A DNA stretch of 64,000 nt from Parvularcula mediterranea (GTDB lineage Bacteria > Pseudomonadota > Alphaproteobacteria > Caulobacterales > Parvularculaceae), in the NCBI RefSeq assembly GCF_013085255.1, contig NZ_JABFCX010000003.1:1-64000 (forward strand), written 5' to 3'. Position 1 is the stretch's first letter. Every line of letters begins with the position of its first letter. A program made the position numbers and the translations under genes. The notes under the pieces are model-generated. The model did not search any database and had not been told where the DNA came from. It saw only the letters and a program-made list of their open reading frames with translations. Below are positions 46,051 to 54,724 of this stretch, one piece after another.

Positions 46051-47189
46051 TGATTCTCACCCTCGCCCTCTCTTTAGCCCTCGCCCAGCAGCCGCCTGCC
46101 GAACAGGAGCGGCTGGAGGATCTTGAGCGCCGTATCGAAGAGCGCGAGCGTTCTGCCGAGGAGATCCGCGACCGGACCGAAGACCTCGAAGGCGTCCTCG
46201 AACGCCTGAAAGGGCAGGTGGTCTCTACTGCTTCCGCCATCCAAACCGCCGAAGCGCGGGCCACGGCGCTGGAGCAGGACCTCCAGAACATCGAAGCCCG
46301 CGAGGCCATCGCCCTCGAAGAGCGCGACGCGCGGGCGTTGGAGCTGAGCCAAGTGCTCGCCGCGCTGCAGAACCTCGAGCGCTCCAAACCGCCTGCGCTG
46401 GTCGTCTCGCCGGACGATGCCCAGAAGGCGGCGCTGGCAGCGATCACCCTCTCGAACCTCATGCCCAGGCTCCAGGCCATCGTCGAAGCCCGCAAGACCG
46501 AGATCGTCGAACTCGCCCGCCTGCGCGAGGAAAAGCGCCAGGCGCGGGCCGACCTCGACAACACGAACGCGGCCCTGCTTGAGCGCCGCCGCCTCCTTGA
46601 GGGCCTCCTCGAAGAACGCCAGCAGGTCTACGATCAGGACCGGGCTGCCCTCCGCCGGGTGGAGCAGGAAGCCCGCCGCCTCGCCGCCGAGGCCTCCGAC
46701 ATCCGCGAGCTGCTGCGGCGCCTCCGCGACCTGCCGTCGAGCGAAGAGATCCTCAGCCGCTACCAGCAGAGCAGGCGCGACCGGGACCTTCCGAGCCGCT
46801 TTACCGAAGCCAAGGGCCTCCTCGAGCCTCCCGTTGCGGGCGTGGCGACCGGCGCATTCGGAGAGCGCGATGATCAAGGCGAACGGCGCAATGCGTGGGA
46901 GCTCAGGACCCGTCCCGGTGCGGTCGTCACGGCGCCCTTCTCGGGTGTCGTCCAATGGGCCTCGACCCTCGGCACGGTCGGCAACGTCCTCATCGTCGAC
47001 GTCGGCAACGGATATACCAATATCTTCATAGGCATAGACCGCTTCATCGTCCGCGAAGGGCAGCGCGTGAGCTCAGGCGAACCGATCGGCGTCATGTCGC
47101 CCCGACAGAATGGGCCGATCCTGCAGTTCCAGGTTCGCCGCGACCGCCAGCCTATTGATCCCGCCCCGTGGTTTGAGGGCGGCGGCTGA
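46047..47189 (+). CDS. EnvC-like murein hydrolase activator with degenerate LytM domain
   Basis: The product has 380 residues from ATG 46047. A short signal sequence (MMILTLALSLALAQQ) is followed by ~230 residues of coiled coil (EERERSAEEIRDRTEDLEG and similar), then a C-terminal M23/LytM domain (~270-378). The zinc-binding His of active M23 peptidases is absent where expected (NAWELRTRPGAVVTAPFSG), and the final HxH is ILQFQVRR. This matches EnvC-type proteins that activate amidases during cell separation rather than cut peptidoglycan. It is coupled to rlmH and followed by ctpA. Confidence 0.88.
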   Translation: MMILTLALSLALAQQPPAEQERLEDLERRIEERERSAEEIRDRTEDLEGVLERLKGQVVSTASAIQTAEARATALEQDLQNIEAREAIALEERDARALELSQVLAALQNLERSKPPALVVSPDDAQKAALAAITLSNLMPRLQAIVEARKTEIVELARLREEKRQARADLDNTNAALLERRRLLEGLLEERQQVYDQDRAALRRVEQEARRLAAEASDIRELLRRLRDLPSSEEILSRYQQSRRDRDLPSRFTEAKGLLEPPVAGVATGAFGERDDQGERRNAWELRTRPGAVVTAPFSGVVQWASTLGTVGNVLIVDVGNGYTNIFIGIDRFIVREGQRVSSGEPIGVMSPRQNGPILQFQVRRDRQPIDPAPWFEGGG

Positions 47190-47314
47190 TTGTTTGTCCA
47201 TATTCCGGCCAAACCGGCCCTTGGCCTTGGACATGAAAACGACAAAGTGACAGGTTTCTGTCAAAGGGCTGCCTCTATAAGGCAGATGAGAGCCCGCAAC
47301 CGGAGCGAGAAGCG

Positions 47315-48775
47315 ATGACCAAGGCGACCCGTAACGCTTTCAAGACCAGCCGTGGCCATGCCTCCTCGCTGGCCATCGGCGCCATGCTCGGCGGCGCGAT
47401 CACCGCAGGGCTCCTGACCGCAGGCTTTGCCAAGTCGGCCTTCGACGCAGAGACCTTCCGCCAGCTCGACCTCTTCGGTGAGGCCTTCGAGACCGTGCAC
47501 CGCAACTATGTGGAAGAGCCTGACGACAAGGACCTGATGGAAGGCGCCATCGACGGCATGCTCGGCAGCCTGGATCCGCATTCGAGCTACCTGCCGCCCC
47601 GCGACCTCACCCGGATGCAGGAGCAGACCCGTGGTGAGTTTGGCGGCCTCGGCATCCAGATCACCCAAGAGCGCGAAGGCGTCGGCCGTGGCCTTGTGAA
47701 GGTCATCTCGCCGATCGACGACACGCCTGCTGCGCGCGCTGGCATCGAGCCCGGCGACCTGATCTTCGAAATCGACGGCGAGAGCATCTTTGGCAAATCC
47801 CTCGACGAGGCGATGACCCTGATGAAGGGCGAACCCGGCACCAAGGTGACCATCCGTGTGGCCCGCGAAGGTGTCTCCGAGCCGCTGACGTTCGAGCTCA
47901 CCCGCGCCATCATCGAAGTGAACCCCGTCCGTGCACGTCTCGAACGCGACCGCTTCGCTTACGTTCGCCTCGCAAGCTTCACGGCGAAGACCGAAAGCAA
48001 GATGCTCGAGGCCCTCAAGGATCTCGAGAAAGAAGCAGGCGGCATCGACGGCGTCGTCCTTGACCTGCGCTCGAACCCCGGCGGTCTCCTCGATCAGGCT
48101 GTTGCCGTGTCCGACGCTTTTCTTGACGGCGGCGAGATCGTCTCGACCCGCGGCCGTCGCCAGAAGGATTCGATGCGCGAGCTCGGCAAGAAAGGCGATG
48201 TCCTGAACGGCAAGCCGATCATCGTGCTCGTCAATGGCGGCTCCGCCTCGGCTTCCGAGATCGTCGCCGGCGCTCTTCAGGACAGGAACCGCGGCCTGGT
48301 CCTCGGTACAAAGACGTTCGGCAAGGGCTCGGTCCAGACGATCCTGCCGCTCAACCGAGGTGACAGCGGCGCACTTCGTCTGACCACGGCGCGTTACTAC
48401 ACGCCGTCAGGCCGCTCGATTCAGGCGATGGGCATTGTCCCCGACATCGTCATGCCGATCACCCGTCCGGGTCAGGAAGAGCCTTCCAAGCGTCGTTCCG
48501 AAGCCGACCTCGATGGCGCGCTCGACGTCAACGAAGCTGAGGAAGAAGCAACGACCTCCACGAGCGACAGCTCCAGCGTCCAGGAAATCCTGATGGAAGG
48601 TCAGGAAGCCCTGCGCGAGAAAGAGCGCGAAGAGGAAAACGCCACCGCGCTCTTTATCGAGCCAGTCGAGTGCCCGACCGAGGAAGACTGCCAGCTTGAA
48701 AAGGCCCTGGACCTCCTCGCTGACCGTTCCGAGTTCGGTCAGCTCCTCGCCGATGCCGGCGCCATTCAGCGCTAA
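47315..48775 (+). CDS. ctpA: C-terminal processing peptidase (S41 family)
   Basis: The product has 486 residues with an N-terminal membrane anchor or signal (SLAIGAMLGGAITAGLLTAGFA, ~20-42). A PDZ domain (~100-185, FGGLGIQITQE through VARE) and the S41 catalytic core follow: VLDLRSNPGGLLDQAV, VNGGSASASEIVAGALQD (nucleophile Ser) and LGTKTFGKGSVQTI (general base Lys). The C-terminus is an acidic, Ser-rich extension. It acts in the periplasm on protein C-termini. GGAG stands 9 bases before the ATG, and the preceding 125 bases probably carry a promoter. Confidence 0.94.
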   Translation: MTKATRNAFKTSRGHASSLAIGAMLGGAITAGLLTAGFAKSAFDAETFRQLDLFGEAFETVHRNYVEEPDDKDLMEGAIDGMLGSLDPHSSYLPPRDLTRMQEQTRGEFGGLGIQITQEREGVGRGLVKVISPIDDTPAARAGIEPGDLIFEIDGESIFGKSLDEAMTLMKGEPGTKVTIRVAREGVSEPLTFELTRAIIEVNPVRARLERDRFAYVRLASFTAKTESKMLEALKDLEKEAGGIDGVVLDLRSNPGGLLDQAVAVSDAFLDGGEIVSTRGRRQKDSMRELGKKGDVLNGKPIIVLVNGGSASASEIVAGALQDRNRGLVLGTKTFGKGSVQTILPLNRGDSGALRLTTARYYTPSGRSIQAMGIVPDIVMPITRPGQEEPSKRRSEADLDGALDVNEAEEEATTSTSDSSSVQEILMEGQEALREKEREEENATALFIEPVECPTEEDCQLEKALDLLADRSEFGQLLADAGAIQR

Positions 48776-49931
48776 GGTGGACGGACGAATTCCGCGGCGG
48801 GCCATCCTCGCCGCGGGCTTTGCAGGACAAGCGGTAGAGCTGTCTGCCCCGCGGGACATCTTCTCCTGCAGGTATGAAGACTTGCGTCATGTCGATGTCT
48901 GCGGTGTTCTCAGGGAAGCTGAAGGTGCGCTCGAAGATGGCGAAACGCTGGCCGGGTTCCTGAGCTACGAATGCGCCATGGCGGTCGAGCCGGGACTTGA
49001 CCTACCGGCACCTCCGCTCGACCTTCCAGCAGCATGGTTTGCAACATTCCGTAAGCAGAGCGGTTGGTCAGAGGATGGCCCACAGCCTAACCCTCCGGGA
49101 GCCGCGATCGACCATGGCGACAGCGCGGCACTCTACGCAGCAAAGGCCGAAGACGTCCGCAGGCGGATCGGTGCTGGGGATGTCTTTCAGGTCAATGTCA
49201 GCCACCTGCAAAGCGCTCGCTATGAAGCGACAGGCGGCGATCTCATCGACTCGCTACCGTGGGAGAAGGCCATATCTGCCCGCTTCGGAGCGCTCTTCGA
49301 CCTTGGCGAATGGGCGGTCCTCAGCGCTTCTCCCGAACTCTTTCTCTCAGTTGAGCGGCGGACGATCGTCAGTGAGCCCATCAAAGGCACACGCCCTCGC
49401 GGCCTGACCCAAGCCGAAGACGAAGCGCTTGCCCGGGAGCTCGAAGCTGACCCCAAAGACCGCGCCGAGAACATCATGATCGCGGACCTGATGCGCAACG
49501 ACCTGGCCAAGGTCTGCCGCGATGGATCGATCCGCGAGCCCGTCATCTGCGGGCTGAGGACCTTGCCTGCCGTCCACCACCTCTACTCCCGTATCGAAGG
49601 TAAACTCCGCGAAGGCCAGCTCTTCGCCGACGCCCTGCGCACTGCGTTTCCTTGCGGCTCGGTGACCGGAGCGCCGAAGCTTGCAGCGATGGACGCGATC
49701 GCCGGGATCGAGGGGGAAGGGCGCGGGCCCTATTGCGGCACTGTGTTCGCCATCACCAAAGACCGCGCGGTCGCCAGTGTCGCCATCCGCACAGCTGCCA
49801 TCGACCTCGCAGCAGGACGCGTCGATGTGCGCTCAGGGGGAGGGGTGACCATCCTCTCCGATCCGCAGGCAGAGTATCAGGAAGCGCTCGACAAGGGCTA
49901 TCTCTTCCGTCTGCTGACGGAGGGCGCATGA
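48753..49931 (+). CDS. pabB: Aminodeoxychorismate synthase component I
   Basis: About 392 residues. The chorismate-binding fold has FLSYECAMAVEPG, GDVFQVNVSHLQSA, SPELFLSVERRTIVSEPIKGTRPRG, PKDRAENIMIADLMRNDLAKVC and TAFPCGSVTGAPKLAAM. It aminates chorismate with ammonia delivered by PabA. I place the start at ATG 48753, 23 bases inside ctpA; GTG 48777, just after ctpA's stop, is equally possible and neither has a strong ribosome site. The PIKGTRPRG region is typical of PabB; the order pabB-pabA-pabC supports folate synthesis rather than tryptophan. Confidence 0.92.
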   Translation: MPAPFSAKVDGRIPRRAILAAGFAGQAVELSAPRDIFSCRYEDLRHVDVCGVLREAEGALEDGETLAGFLSYECAMAVEPGLDLPAPPLDLPAAWFATFRKQSGWSEDGPQPNPPGAAIDHGDSAALYAAKAEDVRRRIGAGDVFQVNVSHLQSARYEATGGDLIDSLPWEKAISARFGALFDLGEWAVLSASPELFLSVERRTIVSEPIKGTRPRGLTQAEDEALARELEADPKDRAENIMIADLMRNDLAKVCRDGSIREPVICGLRTLPAVHHLYSRIEGKLREGQLFADALRTAFPCGSVTGAPKLAAMDAIAGIEGEGRGPYCGTVFAITKDRAVASVAIRTAAIDLAAGRVDVRSGGGVTILSDPQAEYQEALDKGYLFRLLTEGA

Positions 49932-50494
49932 TCCTCGTCATCGACAATTACGACAGTTTCGTGGAGACCCTTGCGCGCTACGTTCGCGAGGCGGGGCACG
50001 AGACTGAAGTCGTGCGCAATGACCGCATGGCGGTCGAAGCCATCGCTCAGGAGATGAAGCCCGGTGCGGTCATCCTCTCGCCGGGCCCCTACGCCCCCGA
50101 CCGCGCAGGCGTCTCCCGCGAGTTGCCCCAAGCCTTGCCCGAGACGCCAATCCTCGGCGTCTGCCTCGGCCATCTCGCCATTGCGGAAGCCTATGGTGGC
50201 AAGACCGTCCGTGCACGCATTCCCATGCATGGCCGCGCGTCGGGCATCCGCCACGAAGGCGATGCGCTTTTCAAAGACGTGCCATGCCCCTTCGAGGCCG
50301 GTCGCTACCACGCCCTTGTCGCCGCGATCAGGGGCACGGAGCTCGTTCCCACCGCATGGTCCGATGACGGAGAGCTGATGGCTTTCCGCCACCCCGACCG
50401 GCCCCATGTCGGCGTGCAGTTCCATCCGGAGTCGCTTCTGACCCCCGAAGGCCGGACCATCCTCGGCAATTTCCTTCAGGGGGCGGAGCAGTGA
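49928..50494 (+). CDS. pabA: Aminodeoxychorismate synthase glutamine amidotransferase component
   Basis: The product has 188 residues, a class I glutamine amidotransferase. ILVIDNYDSFVETLARY opens the domain; SPGPYAPDRAG, the nucleophile Cys in ILGVCLGHLAIAEAYGG (~78) and the His-Glu pair in GVQFHPESLLTPEG (~170) complete the triad. It supplies ammonia to PabB. The start overlaps pabB's stop (ATGA) and its own stop overlaps pabC's GTG, so the three genes are translationally coupled. Confidence 0.93.
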   Translation: MILVIDNYDSFVETLARYVREAGHETEVVRNDRMAVEAIAQEMKPGAVILSPGPYAPDRAGVSRELPQALPETPILGVCLGHLAIAEAYGGKTVRARIPMHGRASGIRHEGDALFKDVPCPFEAGRYHALVAAIRGTELVPTAWSDDGELMAFRHPDRPHVGVQFHPESLLTPEGRTILGNFLQGAEQ

Positions 50495-51252
50495 TCCCAC
50501 TTGATGACCGCGGCTTTTTCCTAGGCGACGGCTTCTTCGATACGATGCGGGTCGAGGAGGGCAGGCGGCTGCTTGATGACCTGCACTTGGAGAGGCTTCT
50601 CCGCACCGCGAGCCATCTCGGACTTCCGCTTGTGGAAGACGCTATCCTCACCCACTGGGATCAGGTGGCAGCCGATCACCCCGGCGCAACCGGCAGCCTC
50701 CGCACCACCGTGACCGCGGGCTCCGCCCCGCGGGGGCTCCTGAGGCCTGAAAAGCCTGAACCCCGCATTATCACCACCTTCGCAGCCGCTGGTCCCCGAG
50801 CACCGAAGACGATCCGTGTGAAGATTGCGACTGTCCGCAAGAACGAGCAGGGCGCGGCTCCCAATGCCAAGACCCTCGGCTATCTCGACAACATCATGGC
50901 CCGCCGCGAGGCAGACCCCTCAGTCTACGGAGATGCCATCATGCTCAACACGAAGGGTGAGGCCTGCTCCACGACCATGGCCAACCTCTATTTCTTCGAC
51001 GGCGAGCGCTGGCGCACCCCGCCGCTCAGCTCAGGCCCGATGGCCGGGGTCATCCGCCGCGTGCTGATCGAGGGCGGAGCCGCGACCGACGACCGCCCGA
51101 TCAGCGCCGAGGAGCTCACCTCGGGGCCCCTCGCGAGGACCAACAGCCTCGTCGGCGCTGAACCTCTCCACCTCGATGGCGGCGCGGAACCCGATCCCGC
51201 GGCGATCCAAATCTTGACGGATGCCCTCGGCGAGGCCGAGAGCAGGAGCTGA
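50491..51252 (+). CDS. pabC: Class IV aminotransferase, probable aminodeoxychorismate lyase
   Basis: The product has 253 residues starting with GTG overlapping pabA's stop (GTGA). The class IV PLP fold shows DRGFFLGDGFFDTMRVEEGR at the N-terminus, the PLP Lys in NAKTLGYLDNIMARREA (~130), GEACSTTMANLYFFDG and SGPMAGVIRRVLI. Branched-chain and D-amino-acid aminotransferases share the fold, but the operon makes aminodeoxychorismate lyase, which releases p-aminobenzoate and pyruvate, the best assignment. Confidence 0.87.
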   Translation: MIPLDDRGFFLGDGFFDTMRVEEGRRLLDDLHLERLLRTASHLGLPLVEDAILTHWDQVAADHPGATGSLRTTVTAGSAPRGLLRPEKPEPRIITTFAAAGPRAPKTIRVKIATVRKNEQGAAPNAKTLGYLDNIMARREADPSVYGDAIMLNTKGEACSTTMANLYFFDGERWRTPPLSSGPMAGVIRRVLIEGGAATDDRPISAEELTSGPLARTNSLVGAEPLHLDGGAEPDPAAIQILTDALGEAESRS

Positions 51253-52412
51253 TGCAAAGCTTCTCGTTCTCCAAGGACCAGCTGGTCACGATCCTCACCG
51301 CCATGATCGCGGATGAGCTCGCGCGTCGTCACCAGCGTTATCTTGAATCCCTCGTCCACTCCGGCTGGGGCGCCGACACCAAGCTCGGCACGGGCGGGGT
51401 CGAGATGACCGAGGAGCAGCGCGGCGACTGCGCCGCCCGGGCGCGGGAGTTCTTTGGCCACGACCAGGCCTCCCTGCCGACCGAACCGGACAGCACCATC
51501 GGTGACTGGGCCGACGCGCTCCTTGAGATGACCCGGGACGAACTTGTCCAGTTCAGCTTCTATCCCACGACCCAGACCGGCGAAGCGGCCACCAGCCACG
51601 CAGCCGACGACATCTTCCAGGATGCAGCAGGCGTCGCCTCGCTCTTGGCGGGACGCAGGCGGACCATCTCGATGGTCCCGCCGCACTCGCTCTTGGGTCT
51701 CGTGAGCGTCGTCCTCGCGCCGAACCTACAGCGCATCCCCGTGATCGATGCGCGGACCAAAACGCCGGAGGAGGTCTCGGACCTCCTGACCTTCGGCGAC
51801 CTCGTCGTCGCGACGCCGACCCTCTGGCGCTACCTCGCAGCGACGCTGCCGGAGATCCCGGGTAATGTCGTTGCGCTCAGCTATGGCGAAGCCCTGACGA
51901 TGGACCTCGCCCAAAAGCTCCGCCAGCGCGGCCTCGGTGCCCTGCGTGAGCTTTACGGTTCGACGGAGTCGGGCGTCGTCGGCTGGCGCGATAGCCAGTC
52001 CGAGCCCTTCACGCTCTTTGACCATTGGGACCGCGATGGCGAAGCCATCGTCAGGCAGCGCCCCGGCGGCCGCTCGCTCAGGCTCATCCCGATGGATGAG
52101 GTGGAGTGGGAGGGCAAACGCGCGTTCCGCCTCGGGGAGCGCCGTGACGGAGCCGTCCAAATCGGCGCGGTCAACGTCTTCCCGAGCCAGATCGCGGAGA
52201 TCATCACCGAGCAACCTGCCGTGCAGAAATGCGAAGTGCGCCTCAGCCGCAGGCCGGGAGCCCTCGACCGCCTGATCGCGGACATCATCGTCATGCCGGG
52301 CCTTGAGCCTGACCAGGACCTCGCCTGGTCGATCGATGAATGGTGCCGCGAGCGTCTCAGACCCGCCGAACGGCCACGCATCTACCATTTCGTCCCGGCG
52401 TCCGAGGCCTGA
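51252..52412 (+). CDS. Compact adenylate-forming enzyme-like protein, possibly inactive
   Basis: The product has 386 residues; its ATG shares a base with pabC's stop (TGATG). It resembles a group of short 4-coumarate/aryl-CoA-ligase-like proteins: MVPPHSLLGLVSVVLAP, PVIDARTKTPEEV, LVVATPTLWRYLA, the A5-like ELYGSTESGVVGWRD and GRRDG-type ERRDGAVQIGAVNVFPSQI. Where active members have the Ser/Thr/Gly P-loop, this one reads FYPTTQTGEAATSH, which is degraded. The C-terminal catalytic Lys motif is not evident. A role on an aromatic acid (p-aminobenzoate or 4-hydroxybenzoate) is suggested only by its operon. Confidence 0.75.
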   Translation: MQSFSFSKDQLVTILTAMIADELARRHQRYLESLVHSGWGADTKLGTGGVEMTEEQRGDCAARAREFFGHDQASLPTEPDSTIGDWADALLEMTRDELVQFSFYPTTQTGEAATSHAADDIFQDAAGVASLLAGRRRTISMVPPHSLLGLVSVVLAPNLQRIPVIDARTKTPEEVSDLLTFGDLVVATPTLWRYLAATLPEIPGNVVALSYGEALTMDLAQKLRQRGLGALRELYGSTESGVVGWRDSQSEPFTLFDHWDRDGEAIVRQRPGGRSLRLIPMDEVEWEGKRAFRLGERRDGAVQIGAVNVFPSQIAEIITEQPAVQKCEVRLSRRPGALDRLIADIIVMPGLEPDQDLAWSIDEWCRERLRPAERPRIYHFVPASEA

Positions 52413-52466
52413 ACCCTTCCTTAGCCGCAAGCTGGTAGCGTCCCCTGAGCTGCAAGGATGGGGACC

Positions 52467-52583
52467 ATGCCGCGCAAAGGGGTCATGCATTCAAAACCGC
52501 GCCACTGGCTGTCGGCTGCCGACTGGGCGCTGCTGGTTGTCTTTCTTGTGACCGCCTGCGCGGTTCTCGCCACGCAGGTTTAA
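52467..52583 (+). CDS. Possible 38-residue single-span membrane peptide
   Basis: ATG 52467 is preceded by AAGGATGGGG. The peptide has a basic N-terminus (MPRKGVMHSKPRHW) and one hydrophobic span (WALLVVFLVTACAVLA), ending ATQV. It occupies most of the otherwise empty 225 bases between the adenylate-forming gene and the CpaB-like gene. There is no family match, and it could be chance. Confidence 0.35.
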   Translation: MPRKGVMHSKPRHWLSAADWALLVVFLVTACAVLATQV

Positions 52584-52637
52584 CCCGGTTTTTGCCATAT
52601 TTGCGTAGGTCTTCCGGGCTGAAACGAAGGAAGTGCC

Positions 52638-53168
52638 GTGCCGCGCCGTCTTGCCATCCTGCTGGTCGACGCCCTTGTGTTTGCGATCATCGCAGGCGTG
52701 GTCATGCTTATCTTCCGCCTCGACACACGCACCTCCGAAGCCGCGGAGCCGACAGCGGAGCCAGCCTTCAGCGCCCAAGCACAAACTGATCTCGGCACGC
52801 TCCCCCCCGGAACCCTCGCCGTCAGTGCCCGCGTGGTGGCGGAATCGTCGCGTCATCTCATTATGCCAGGCGACACCGTCGATGTGACCCGCAGGGCAGG
52901 GGGCGAACCCCTTCTCAAGAATGCCAGCGTCTTGAGGATCGATCCGCCGCTCATGGCGGGCGATGACCGTCTTCACATCACGTTCGCTCTCGAGCCGACC
53001 AAGGCCGCGCGCCTCAGGAACCTTCGCGAAGAAGAGCTGCTTTTCGTCCGGCTTGCAGGCGTTCACGTCCCAGAGGCACGCCAAGGCTTCGAGCCGCCAC
53101 GGCCTGCAGAAGTCATCGTCCTCCGTTTCGAGGATGAACGCTGGGCCCGCCGCCTCACGGCCCAATGA
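52638..53168 (+). CDS. CpaB/RcpC-like single-span protein
   Basis: The product has 176 residues from GTG 52638, with GAAGGAA upstream. An N-terminal transmembrane helix (LAILLVDALVFAIIAGVVMLIF) is followed by a Flp-pilus CpaB-like beta domain: PPGTLAVSARVVAESSRHLIMPGDTVDV, then NASVLRID, HITFALEPTKAARLRNL and LLFVRLAG. No other cpa or tad genes are nearby and it is shorter than CpaB (~270). It may be a degenerate or specialised relative; function unknown. Confidence 0.65.
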   Translation: MPRRLAILLVDALVFAIIAGVVMLIFRLDTRTSEAAEPTAEPAFSAQAQTDLGTLPPGTLAVSARVVAESSRHLIMPGDTVDVTRRAGGEPLLKNASVLRIDPPLMAGDDRLHITFALEPTKAARLRNLREEELLFVRLAGVHVPEARQGFEPPRPAEVIVLRFEDERWARRLTAQ

Positions 53169-53227
53169 CTTGCCGATAGCGCCCGGCGGCTTCTATTCGT
53201 GAGGGTCAGTCCTTGCGAAAGAGCCCG

Positions 53228-54568
53228 ATGAGCGCACCCATCCTGTCCGACAGCTCCCGCCTGAAAGAGGCGACCCCGATCTATCTCCTCACCCGGAGCG
53301 ACCCGCTTCCCGAGGGAGCAGAACGGCCGGCGCAGCTCTCAAACTTTAAGGGTGAGCCGGAGCAGGTCGCGATCTTCGATGGCGGTGTCCTTTTGGGTGC
53401 AGGCGACGGTCGCGATCCGATGGTGCTGGGCACTGCGTCAATGAAGCTGCCGTCTGGCGACTACCGGCTGGCACGTAGCCCGGACGGTATGGATCTCGGC
53501 GCGGCGGTTCTCGCTTTCGCCCTCGGTGCCTACCGCTTCACCCGCTATCGCGCTGCGCCAGAGGCAGCCAAGCTGATCGTGGATGACCAATCGCTCGCGC
53601 AGTCTGCCACGCGCGAAGCTGCGACGGCGGCGTTTGGCCGCGACCTCATCAACACGCCTGCCGAAGAGATGGGCCCTGACAATCTCGAAGCTGCTGCAAG
53701 GGCTCTCGCCAAGGAGCACGGCGCGGAGATCAAGGTCCATAAAGGCGACGGCTTCGCCGAGGACTTCCCGCTCATCAACGCTGTCGGCCGCGCCGCCGAC
53801 ATCGAACCGCGCCTCATCGAGCTCAACTGGATGGGCGGCGGCCCGCACAGGCTGGCGCTGGTCGGCAAGGGTGTCTGCTTCGATTCAGGGGGCCTCAACA
53901 TCAAGCCCGGCAAGTCGATGGGCCTGATGAAGAAGGATATGGGCGGCGCAGCCACCTCGCTCGCGCTGGCCCGCCGGATCATGGAGGAGCGCCTGCCGAT
54001 CCACCTCCGGCTCCTGATCCCCGCCGTGGAGAACGCCATCTCCGGCAATGCCTTCCGCCCGGGCGATGTCTTTCGCAGCCGCCACGGCCAGACCGTGGAG
54101 ATCTCCAACACAGACGCAGAAGGCCGACTGATCCTCGCTGACGCGATGACCCTCGCGCTCGAGAGCAAGCCCGATCGCCTCATAACCCTCGCGACCCTCA
54201 CTGGCGCGGCGCGGGTGGCCCTCGGCCCGGACCTGCCGCCGGTCTATTCGACCGAGCCCGCATTCCAGGACAGGGTGCTCCGTGCAGGGAAGGAGCTTGG
54301 CGATCCTCTCTGGCCGATGCCGTTCTGGGACCGCTACAATGGCTACCTCGACAGCGACATTGCCGACGTGAACCACGCAGCTTCGACGCCCTTCGCAGGC
54401 TCGATCACCGCGGCATTGTTCCTGAAGCGCTTCGCAGGCCAGGTGCCCTACACCCACATCGACACCTTCGCATGGACCCCTGTGCCTCTGCCGGGTCGGC
54501 CGAAGGGCGGTGAGGTCCTGACCATGCGCGCGCTCTTCCGCGCCATGCGGGACGAATTCGCCAGCTAG
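53228..54568 (+). CDS. M17 leucyl aminopeptidase family protein
   Basis: About 446 residues. The C-terminal catalytic domain is complete: the metal site GVCFDSGGLNIKPGKSMGLMKKDMGGA (Lys/Asp ligands), HLRLLIPAVENAISGNAFRPGDV, the signature NTDAEGRLILADA and the bicarbonate/Arg region LATLTGAARVALG. The N-terminal domain is shorter than in PepA. The ATG at 53228 fits better than the upstream TTG at 53213. Cytoplasmic peptide turnover is expected. After the stop an imperfect hairpin (GAAGCGC / GCGCTTTC) may act as a terminator. Confidence 0.92.
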   Translation: MSAPILSDSSRLKEATPIYLLTRSDPLPEGAERPAQLSNFKGEPEQVAIFDGGVLLGAGDGRDPMVLGTASMKLPSGDYRLARSPDGMDLGAAVLAFALGAYRFTRYRAAPEAAKLIVDDQSLAQSATREAATAAFGRDLINTPAEEMGPDNLEAAARALAKEHGAEIKVHKGDGFAEDFPLINAVGRAADIEPRLIELNWMGGGPHRLALVGKGVCFDSGGLNIKPGKSMGLMKKDMGGAATSLALARRIMEERLPIHLRLLIPAVENAISGNAFRPGDVFRSRHGQTVEISNTDAEGRLILADAMTLALESKPDRLITLATLTGAARVALGPDLPPVYSTEPAFQDRVLRAGKELGDPLWPMPFWDRYNGYLDSDIADVNHAASTPFAGSITAALFLKRFAGQVPYTHIDTFAWTPVPLPGRPKGGEVLTMRALFRAMRDEFAS

Positions 54569-54647
54569 GAACTTCGCGCTGAGGGCGAAGCGCAATTGGC
54601 GCTTTCCCCTCAGGGGCGAACACCTCTAAACAGGTTATTCATAGAGC

Positions 54648-54662
54648 TTAACACGTTGTTAG
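54648..54662 (+). promoter_or_regulatory. Candidate CtrA-binding site upstream of divL
   Basis: TTAA, seven bases, TTAG matches the CtrA consensus TTAA-N7-TTAA at seven of eight positions. It lies 63 bases before the divL start codon in a locally AT-richer stretch. CtrA is itself controlled by DivL in Caulobacter, so feedback control would make sense. The match alone is not proof. Confidence 0.4.
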
Positions 54663-54724
54663 CCATTTCAGTGGTGAGACAGCGTGGAGTCTGAGGCGGG
54701 CTCGGTTCAGGGACAGGTACGCGC

